From positions 1-21,208 of the forward strand of contig SEDG01000098.1 of NCBI GenBank assembly GCA_004295885.1: DNA of 21,208 nucleotides. Direction: 5' to 3'. Position numbers and translations under genes: made by a program. Positions 15,874 to 21,208 of the stretch are shown here, one piece after another; the stretch's first letter is position 1, and the number at the start of each line of letters is the position of its first letter. Below the pieces are notes generated by a model. The model was not told the DNA's origin. It did no database searches and saw nothing but the letters and a program-made list of their open reading frames with translations. Source of the DNA: Pedobacter sp. GTDB taxonomy: Bacteria; Bacteroidota; Bacteroidia; Sphingobacteriales; Sphingobacteriaceae.

Positions 15874-16276
15874 GCAACCCCTCAAAACCCACCACTCTTT
15901 CCTAAGTACGAATAGGGCCTTGCAACATTTCGAAGGTATGGTAGTTAAAGTGATCGAACACCCACTCACCTCCCACAGGCTCAAACAGGGTGGAGAAACG
16001 AAGCTCCTTCAGCGGAGTGGCTCAGCCTGTGTCCAAAATCCACTTTGACGTAGCAGACCTAGAAATGATGCACAGCCTTGATTTATTAATGAGTTGGGTT
16101 GTTTTTAATGGAATTAATGAGCTCGCGGAAGGGCTCGGTTTTGGTTACCTTTTCACCAAGGAAAAGATAAGAGCCCTTCGGTGGCTAACCGATGCAAGCC
16201 TAGAGCGTGGCGAATAGTAATTAATCCCTCCCCCTTACCCCCTCCATGAGGGGGACAGCATAGTTCAAGAAAACAG
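15874..16276 (+). repeat. R2 repeat, copy 2 (complete)
   Basis: R2 starts 22 bp after R1 with GCAACCCCTCAAAACCC. It contains the two blocks shared with copy 1 and its own copy of ATGATGCACAGCCTTGATT. It has an extra ~60 bp absent from the other copies, a diverged stem around CCTTTTC/GAAAAG, GAGCCCTTCGGTGGCTAACC, and the GC-rich hairpin CCCCCT-CCATG-AGGGGG (16238-16254). It ends at AGTTCAAGAAAACAG. Short frames in it, including one starting at the conserved ATG at 16065, show no protein family resemblance. Confidence 0.8.
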
Positions 16277-16337
16277 GATGCATAAAATTGCTATTTTCTT
16301 AAGAATTTGTATATTTCTTGATAAATAGCCCTCTATT

Positions 16338-17606
16338 ATGGATGATCAATTTAAAATTGACGAAGAACGGAAAGTTATACTTTCAGATATTGAAGAATTT
16401 GGATGTCATCTCATTGCCGTCGACCCTGATAATTACACGCCTGGTTTTGTCTATTCAATCGGGCTTTATCACAAATATGGACATCCGGAAATTATTTGTT
16501 TTGGTCTTAATTCGGAGGTTACCGCAAGCATAATAAACCACGCTTGCCACTTGATACAGAATGGAGAACCTCCTCTGCCAAATCAACCCTATCGAGGTTA
16601 TTTGGAAGGTTATCATATCCAATTTCTCGAAGTCGACAAAGCATTTTACCGAAATTATTTAGGTTATGCTGGAAGGTTTTACGATATGGGGTTTGACTTT
16701 CCGGCATTACAACTCGTTTGGCCAGATAAACAAGATTTATTTCCATGGGAAGAACACTTTAACTTTGATTTGAAATTTAAACAACCTCTATTAGATAGAA
16801 ATGCAAATTTTAAATTTTATGAAGAAAAAGATCTCGCAGTTTATACGACCAAGCAGATATTGGAAGGTGATCCGATTCTATATGTACACCACAACGAAGA
16901 TGGTGATTGGCAATTCTATAGCTATTTAGATCCTACTCTGGACGATATCAAAGTGGTCTCTTTACAAGAGATGCTTGAAATAGACCCCTCTTTAAATGAA
17001 ATTTATTATTTGCAATACGGTTGGAGAGCATGGCGCAGTAGTAGATATGATGATTGGCAAGATGAGAGATTTAAAGATGAATCAATTGAAGAGCCAATTC
17101 TTAAAGTTAACGTTTCGGATTTGGTAAAGGATATTAATAAAATAAATTTAAATGATATTACCACTGAATGGGAATGGCTAATTGCAGGTTACAAAAAAGT
17201 GTTGATGTTGACGAAATTTGGCGATATGTTTCTTCAAAACCCAAATGATGAAGTTGTTTGGTTAGATACTGGAACTGGAGTAGTTACGGAGGTAGCGTCA
17301 TCTATAGCTGAATTTGAAGAACAACTTAATAAGGATGAAAAAATGGAAGAGTGGTTGCTGCCTAATCTCTTCATAAAACTTCAATCCTTGAACATAAACC
17401 TTAAAGAAAGTCAAATTTATGGCTTTCAAGTTCTGCCAATCTTAGGAGGAACTTATACTGTAGAAAACATTAAGCCAATTGATATAGGCGTTCATTTTTC
17501 CATAAACGGAGAGATATTACGGCAGCTAAAAAATATGCCTGATGGAACTGAGGTTCAGTTAAAAGTATCAAATCCTAAGAAGAAACCACGTTGGAAATTT
17601 TGGTAA
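16338..17606 (+). CDS. Three-part immunity-like protein (DUF4262 - central module - DUF1851)
   Basis: This 422-residue cytoplasmic-type protein has three parts. Residues about 8-145 match DUF4262 (CHLIAVDPDNYTPGFVYSIG, GHPEIICFGLN, PYRGYLEGYHIQFLEV). Residues about 160-240 form a module with AVYTTKQILEGDPILYVHH and DGDWQFYSYL, ending YYLQYGWRAWR. Residues about 285-405 match DUF1851, the Tdi1-type immunity domain family (FGDMFLQNPNDEVVWLDTGTG, EWLLPNLFIKLQ, YGFQVLPILGGTYTVENI). It ends in a basic KKKPRWKFW tail. Such chains of small domains are typical of immunity or poly-immunity proteins of contact-dependent toxin systems, so binding and neutralising a toxin is inferred. No toxin gene is visible here. 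It converges on the DUF6881 gene with a 14-bp gap and follows R2 copy 2 by about 60 bp. Confidence 0.8.
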   Translation: MDDQFKIDEERKVILSDIEEFGCHLIAVDPDNYTPGFVYSIGLYHKYGHPEIICFGLNSEVTASIINHACHLIQNGEPPLPNQPYRGYLEGYHIQFLEVDKAFYRNYLGYAGRFYDMGFDFPALQLVWPDKQDLFPWEEHFNFDLKFKQPLLDRNANFKFYEEKDLAVYTTKQILEGDPILYVHHNEDGDWQFYSYLDPTLDDIKVVSLQEMLEIDPSLNEIYYLQYGWRAWRSSRYDDWQDERFKDESIEEPILKVNVSDLVKDINKINLNDITTEWEWLIAGYKKVLMLTKFGDMFLQNPNDEVVWLDTGTGVVTEVASSIAEFEEQLNKDEKMEEWLLPNLFIKLQSLNINLKESQIYGFQVLPILGGTYTVENIKPIDIGVHFSINGEILRQLKNMPDGTEVQLKVSNPKKKPRWKFW

Positions 17607-17620
17607 GGTCTTAAATCCTA

Positions 17621-17908
17621 TTACTTATTTGAATATAAATATTCAGCCCAGATTTGCTCGAATTCTTCACAAGTAATTTCTTTTGCTAAAAACTGAGCAT
17701 CTTCATTTATTTCGTGGACAGAAGGGATTGTCTTAGAAGATAAAAAAGCATCTCCTTTTTCTATAGATGTAGAAGCTAGTGCGAAATGATCATCCTTATA
17801 AATCAAAATCTTTCTAATTTCAAAACCATCCTTGTCTACTTCATGATAGAACAAATTAGGTTCATCTTCAAAATCGTGTATCCAAACGGTTTTAATATAT
17901 TTCATCAT
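17621..17908 (-). CDS. DUF6881-like small protein
   Basis: This 95-residue acidic protein resembles the DUF6881 family: KYIKTVWIHDFEDEPNLFYHE, then GFEIRKILIYKDD, then PSVHEINEDAQFLAKEI with a C-terminal EEFEQIWAEY. It has no signal peptide or membrane segment. Family function is not established. Such proteins are often seen near immunity-type genes, which fits its convergent neighbour, but that is context, not proof. It lies 18 bp downstream of the acetyltransferase gene on the same strand, so the two are probably one transcript. The MMKY start leaves either of two adjacent ATGs possible. Confidence 0.75.
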   Translation of the reverse strand: MMKYIKTVWIHDFEDEPNLFYHEVDKDGFEIRKILIYKDDHFALASTSIEKGDAFLSSKTIPSVHEINEDAQFLAKEITCEEFEQIWAEYLYSNK

Positions 17909-17926
17909 TGATTGATAAAATCCACA

Positions 17927-18457
17927 TTAGAAAACATTAGGTTTAATCAACTTCTCCATTTCAATCAAACTAATCCCCTCTAGTTTCGGATCCCCAAACC
18001 TACCTTCAATCTCATCAAACGCAATGGAACCCCCAGTAGCCACATAACCATGTCGACTGTACCAATTGATCAATTCTACTCTAGTGCTAATCACAGAAAT
18101 GACAATCCTAGCGCAGTTATTTTCTCTAGCATAATCTTCTGCTGCAAGTAAAAGCGACTTTCCCATACCCTTGCCTTGTAAAACAGGTGATACAGCAAAC
18201 ATTCCAAGGTAAAGGTAATTCGACTTAATCTCCAAGCAAACCGTACCTAGTATAGTATTATTTTCATCAGTACTCTTCAAGATCGTAACAGCTGAATTGG
18301 ATAGCATAACCTCTAATGCTTGCTCATCGACACGTATTCCATCGAGAATTTCAGCCTCTGTTGTCCAGCCTTTTTTCGATTCCTCGCCACGATAGGCAGA
18401 GTTCACCAATTTGTCTAGTTCTTTAGCGTCTTCAAGTTTTGCTCGGGTTATTTTCAT
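17927..18457 (-). CDS. GNAT-family N-acetyltransferase
   Basis: This 176-residue protein has the GNAT fold in order: an N-terminal helix pair (RAKLEDAKELDKLVNSAYR), a beta-strand segment ILGTVCLEIK, strand 4 YLYLGMFAVSP, the acetyl-CoA-binding loop VLQGKGMGKSLLLAAEDYA (Q/R-x-x-G-x-G/A type), and the C-terminal WYSRHGYVATG motif. It transfers an acetyl group from acetyl-CoA to an unknown amine; the substrate cannot be read from the sequence. Length is normal. A good Bacteroidota promoter lies just upstream (see 18474-18503). The DUF6881 gene follows after 18 bp, suggesting an operon. Confidence 0.9.
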   Translation of the reverse strand: MKITRAKLEDAKELDKLVNSAYRGEESKKGWTTEAEILDGIRVDEQALEVMLSNSAVTILKSTDENNTILGTVCLEIKSNYLYLGMFAVSPVLQGKGMGKSLLLAAEDYARENNCARIVISVISTRVELINWYSRHGYVATGGSIAFDEIEGRFGDPKLEGISLIEMEKLIKPNVF

Positions 18458-18473
18458 GCTGATAGTTGAGCGG

Positions 18474-18503
18474 CAAAAATAAGGAATTGATTTTAGCTTG
18501 CAA
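18474..18503 (-). promoter_or_regulatory. Bacteroidota-type promoter of the acetyltransferase gene
   Basis: Read on the minus strand, TATTTTTG (18481-18474) fits the -7 consensus TAnnTTTG and TTG (18503-18501) fits the -33 element, with 19 bp between them. The likely transcript start is only about 10 nt before the start codon at 18457, giving a very short leader. The region 18504-18642 beyond it holds no recognised gene. Confidence 0.55.
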
Positions 18504-18642
18504 TATCTATTGGTTTCTATAAAGGTCGGGATTTCGCGATGCTCAACATTGGTGTCATTGGTTCATTGTTATCATTAGTTATTGTCGTTCGCTTTCCGTT
18601 GAGATTTACAAGCGCTACCTATGCACTGGATATTAGCGGAAA

Positions 18643-18912
18643 CTATCCATAAATACTCAACAATATCAACCACGTCACAAAACCCACTGGCACCAGTACC
18701 CCTGCACTGATAAAGAAAGATTTCATCAGTTCTTGCTTGCCCATAATCAAAAACACCACGCCTGCTACAGCATTCAACACCACTTGTATAAAGATGCACA
18801 AGCCCATTCCTATCGCTATACTAAATCCCAAATCTGCCTTAGCCGTATTTAGGATAATGAGCATCCCATATATTGCAAACACTAGTAGATTTATTCCTAT
18901 GACTTTTAACAT
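18643..18912 (-). CDS. Small hydrophobic membrane protein, unknown function
   Basis: This 89-residue protein is mostly membrane helix: about residues 3-22 (LKVIGINLLVFAIYGMLIIL), about 30-58 (SIAIGMGLCIFIQVVLNAVA onward) and about 66-87 (FISAGVLVPVGFVTWLILL). The short KADLG and GKQELMKS loops are the only polar parts. This suggests a three-helix inner-membrane protein. No family was recognised. It is on the same strand as the acetyltransferase gene but 185 bp upstream of it, so co-transcription is uncertain. The frame is open throughout and the start is the first ATG. Confidence 0.65.
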   Translation of the reverse strand: MLKVIGINLLVFAIYGMLIILNTAKADLGFSIAIGMGLCIFIQVVLNAVAGVVFLIMGKQELMKSFFISAGVLVPVGFVTWLILLSIYG

Positions 18913-19002
18913 TGCTAAAAATTTAATGAACAGGGAATTCCGGAAGTTTTCCGAAACGTTATGCTAATAAGTGTTAAACTGGGTAAAAGGTTTTAATATC
19001 AG

Positions 19003-19248
19003 ATGTTTTTTTCATCTCAGGCCTCTGTTGTCTTAAAAACCTCTTTTTTTGTCCTGTTCAACCTGCGTTCACAATTAATGGCACTCGGTTTAGTTGATGA
19101 GTATTATTTTGTCATTCACCCCATTATTGCTGGTAATGGAAAACACCTGTTGGAAGATATTACGCTCCGAGAAAACATCAACCTAAAGCTAGCTGATGTC
19201 AAGGTTTTTAAATCAGGATGTGTGGGTTTGCATTATTTGAAAGGATAG
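19003..19248 (+). pseudogene. 3' remnant of a dihydrofolate reductase/RibD-type gene
   Basis: From about 19063 the translation matches the C-terminal end of DHFR-family (RibD C-terminal-like) proteins: RSQLMALGLVDEYYFVIHPI, then AGNGKHLLEDITL, then LKLADVKVFKSGCVGLHY. The rest of the enzyme, including the N-terminal half that binds NADPH and the GSPSL-type strand just before the match, is absent. The preceding frame (MFFSSQASVVLKTSFF) is not family-like. A full gene would be ~180-200 residues; under 65 remain. It is a decayed fragment, about 45 bp upstream of the next R1 copy. Confidence 0.8.
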
Positions 19249-19293
19249 GCTTAGATTTGGAAGATAAGTATAACAACTTACCTATATAGTCCG

Positions 19294-19444
19294 CGTCATT
19301 CCCGTTCATATGGGAACCCCGAAGGGCTCAGCGCAGCTAATCGTTATGCGATGGACGGAACGAAGAATTAATAATAGCTGTGCAGTCGCATTACGATGCC
19401 CAGTTAGCCTGTCTCGAATTTATTTTAGGAAGCTGAGCATGACG
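19294..19444 (+). repeat. R1 palindromic repeat, single copy
   Basis: This 151-bp unit starts CGTCATTCCCGTTCATATGG and ends AAGCTGAGCATGACG. It has the same GAAGGGCTCAGCGCAGCTAA stem module as the copy at 15727 and a diverged right-hand stem (GTCTCGAATTTATTTTAGGA). It is followed after 23 bp by R2 copy 3, the same order as at the other two R1-R2 loci. Confidence 0.85.
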
Positions 19445-19467
19445 TTTATGGTCTATTGGGCTCCTTC

Positions 19468-19872
19468 GCAACCCCTCAAAATCTTACAGTTTTTTTCCAA
19501 GTACGAGGACTGGCCTAGCAGCTATTTGGAGGAAAACCATGCAGTGCTCTTGAGGACAAAAGAAAATATAAACTCAAACCGAAAAAAACGCTGAACCTGC
19601 TAGCATTGCCTTTCATAAACTCACCAACAAAATGATTTTTCAGCGAGCGTGAGGAAAAAGAAATGGGTTAAGCCTGCAAATCATTTTCAATAGCAGGTTG
19701 GCGAATTTTTACCCAAACTGCTGCAAGCCTTGATCTTTTGCTTCTTTTCTATCAAGAGAAAAGAAGAAGCCTTTCGGTGGCTAACCGAGGCAAGGCTTGA
19801 GCGTTGGAATAGTATTTAATTCCTCCCCCTACCCCCTCGGAGAGGGGGACAATAAAGTTCAAGAAAAACAGT
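19468..19872 (+). repeat. R2 repeat, copy 3 (variant interior)
   Basis: This copy starts GCAACCCCTCAAAATC and shares AGTACGAGGACTGGCC with copy 1. Its middle is different and lacks the 32-bp block of copies 1 and 2. It returns to the family with GCAAGCCTTGATC, the stem CTTCTTTTCT-ATCAAG-AGAAAAGAAG, TTTCGGTGGCTAACCGA and the hairpin CCCCCT-CGGAG-AGGGGG (19832-19848). It ends at AGTTCAAGAAAAACAG. Frames inside it show no protein family match. It fills most of the gap before the alkaline phosphatase gene. Confidence 0.8.
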
Positions 19873-19950
19873 GTTCGCAATAACGACAATACAAACAAAA
19901 ACTTAACCTTAACCAATCTTACAATTAACACCCAATTAATATCACTACCC

Positions 19951-19958
19951 TAATTTTG
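19951..19958 (+). promoter_or_regulatory. TAnnTTTG -7 box just before the alkaline phosphatase start
   Basis: TAATTTTG fits the Bacteroidota -7 consensus exactly and ends four bases before the ATG at 19963. If used, transcription would start at or next to the start codon, giving a leaderless or nearly leaderless mRNA. The -33 element is not convincing. Confidence 0.4.
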
Positions 19959-19962
19959 GAAC

Positions 19963-21208
19963 ATGATCAGAAGAGATTTTTTCAAAAAAGGTTCCTTAGC
20001 CGTATTAGGCACTTCGCTACTCAACCCATTAAGTTCCGCAGCAGCGATACTTACGCCAACCGAAGAAAAAGCTTGGGGCACTGCCACCAACATTATTTTC
20101 ATGGTAAGTGATGGCATGAGTACAGGCACCTTGAACATGGCAAACTTGCTTTTAGAAAGAAAAGAAGGTCGTGAAAGCAAATGGATTTCTTTATACAGAG
20201 AAAACAAAGTGGTAAGGGCTTTCATGGATACCGCTTCTGCAAATGCAATGGTTACCGATTCTGCTGCTTCAAGTTCTGCTTGGGGAGGTGGTGTGAGGGT
20301 AAATAATGGAAAACTAAATGCCAATGCAGATGGAAGTTTCAATACCCCTATTTTACAGAAATTTAAAAACGCAGGTAAAAAGGTAGGTTGCGTAACTACC
20401 GTTCCAATTACCCACGCTACGCCTGCTGGGTTTTGCATCACTAATAATTCTAGGGGCGATCAAAGTGAAATCGCTTTACAATATTTACCTCTTCAATTTG
20501 ACGTGATGATGGGTGGCGGCAATCAATATTTTAACCCTGCGAAAAGAAAGGATAAAGTTGATGTGTACAGTAAATTTGCAGAGGCTGGTTATCAAATTGT
20601 TCGCACGAAAGCTGAAATGCTTAAACTAAACAATAGCAAACCAATTCTAGGGGCATTTGATGATGATGCCCTGCCTTTTAGTGTTGATCATACTAATGAT
20701 GTGACCCTTCAAAATCGCGTACCGCCCTTGGCAGAGATGACAGTTAAGGCCATCGATTTGATGAAAGACAGTAAGAATGGCTTCGTATTACAAGTTGAGG
20801 GTGGAAAAGTAGATTGGGCTGCACACTCAAACGATGCACCAGGTTTGCTTTACGATCAAATTGCTTTTGACTTGGCCGTAGAAAAAGCAATCGAATTTGC
20901 AGAAGCTGATAAAAATACATTGGTGATCATTACAACAGATCATGGCAACGGAAATCCTGGATTATTTGGAGATACGGATAGCAATAAAAAGTTCGACACG
21001 CTACAAAACTTCAAACATAGCAACGATTGGATTTTAAACTCAATTCAACCTGGCTTTAGCCCTGCGAAACTGATAGATTTAATAGCAGCAGCACAAGGTT
21101 ATGCCATCACAACTGATGAGGCTAAAAAATTATTAGCTCACTATGAAAAGCTAGATGGTGGCGGTATTTATAACAATCGCAAACTTCCATTCGAATTATT
21201 CGGACAGC
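19963..21208 (+). CDS. Tat-exported alkaline phosphatase (3' end outside the window)
   Basis: The frame is open from ATG 19963 to the window edge (415 codons). The N-terminus MIRRDFFKKGSLAVLGTSLL is a twin-arginine signal, so the protein is exported folded. Alkaline-phosphatase-superfamily motifs follow: NIIFMVSDGMS (first metal Asp, about residue 50), VTDSAASSS with the expected nucleophilic serine (about 106), HATPAGF (about 148), QVEGGKVDWAAHSND (about 285) and LVIITTDHGNGNPG (about 325), supplying the Asp/His metal ligands. It should release phosphate from phosphomonoesters in the periplasm. It resembles the PhoA-type clade rather than PhoX. The remaining third metal histidine near the C-terminus is not visible because the gene is cut. 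Upstream DNA is R2 copy 3. Confidence 0.92.
   Translation, partial: MIRRDFFKKGSLAVLGTSLLNPLSSAAAILTPTEEKAWGTATNIIFMVSDGMSTGTLNMANLLLERKEGRESKWISLYRENKVVRAFMDTASANAMVTDSAASSSAWGGGVRVNNGKLNANADGSFNTPILQKFKNAGKKVGCVTTVPITHATPAGFCITNNSRGDQSEIALQYLPLQFDVMMGGGNQYFNPAKRKDKVDVYSKFAEAGYQIVRTKAEMLKLNNSKPILGAFDDDALPFSVDHTNDVTLQNRVPPLAEMTVKAIDLMKDSKNGFVLQVEGGKVDWAAHSNDAPGLLYDQIAFDLAVEKAIEFAEADKNTLVIITTDHGNGNPGLFGDTDSNKKFDTLQNFKHSNDWILNSIQPGFSPAKLIDLIAAAQGYAITTDEAKKLLAHYEKLDGGGIYNNRKLPFELFGQ

Noticed and set aside
15990..16217. 75-codon open frame with RALRWLTDASLERGE
   Set aside because: It lies wholly inside R2 copy 2. The same DNA in copies 1 and 3 does not keep the frame.
16238..16254. CCCCCT/AGGGGG hairpin as an intrinsic terminator
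   Set aside because: There is no T tract after the stem and it recurs as a fixed part of R2, so it is treated as part of the repeat.
19310..19594. 94-codon open frame over R1 and R2 copy 3
   Set aside because: It crosses the boundary of two repeat families and has no recognisable protein features.
13474..19872. Composite transposon with its own transposase
   Set aside because: Direct copies flank genes, but no transposase, integrase or clear target-site duplication was seen, so only a repeat-framed region is claimed.
19950..20441. 163-codon open frame on the minus strand
   Set aside because: It is antisense to the clearly coding alkaline phosphatase gene and shows only composition-driven hydrophobic sequence.

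Overview
The window looks like a chromosomal segment of a Bacteroidota bacterium, most likely a Sphingobacteriaceae/Pedobacter-type organism. The evidence is low GC, a secreted protein with a type IX secretion (T9SS) type B C-terminal domain, SprB-like repeats, a Bacteroidota-type TTG/TAnnTTTG promoter, and protein families typical of that group. No rRNA, tRNA, CRISPR array or recognisable transposase was seen. Genus is inferred from family resemblance only.

Layout. (1) 1-2454: a myo-inositol oxygenase gene (minus) is divergent from a LacI-type regulator (plus). A LacI-type palindromic operator lies between them. The 3' end of the regulator gene runs antisense into a small GIY-YIG nuclease gene, and each gene appears to borrow its last codons from the other. 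(2) 2455-2896: a cluster of palindromic interspersed repeats, called R1 here. (3) 2897-5122: a lipoprotein S41-family peptidase (minus). (4) 5123-5961: gene-free DNA with another R1 copy and an array of eleven 11-bp units. (5) 5962-9351: a 1129-residue T9SS-secreted protein. (6) 9352-9853: gene-free DNA with two further palindromic elements (R3, R4). (7) 9854-12829: a decayed Tat-exported metallophosphoesterase pseudogene, then an intact YncE-like propeller/phosphoesterase protein. (8) 13136-13429: a small HicB-like protein. (9) 13474-19872: three direct copies of a composite repeat (R1 followed by a second family, R2). Copies 1 and 2 bracket an ABC exporter gene that has lost its 5' end to copy 1. 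Copies 2 and 3 bracket a small island holding a three-part immunity-like protein (DUF4262 / central module / DUF1851), a DUF6881 protein, a GNAT acetyltransferase, a small membrane protein and a DHFR/RibD remnant. (10) 19963-end: a Tat-exported alkaline phosphatase, cut by the window edge.

How it fits together. The left end is a sugar-alcohol (inositol) oxidation step with a probable local regulator. The middle is cell-surface and periplasmic hydrolysis: S41 peptidase, T9SS surface protein and phosphoesterases. The right third is repeat-driven accessory DNA. The repeats coincide with most of the damaged gene ends (lacI 3' end with GIY-YIG, ABC 5' end) and lie just downstream of the DHFR remnant, so repeat-mediated rearrangement is the simplest unifying explanation. 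The best candidate for something under-described is the R1/R2 composite repeat, possibly linked to the GIY-YIG nuclease.
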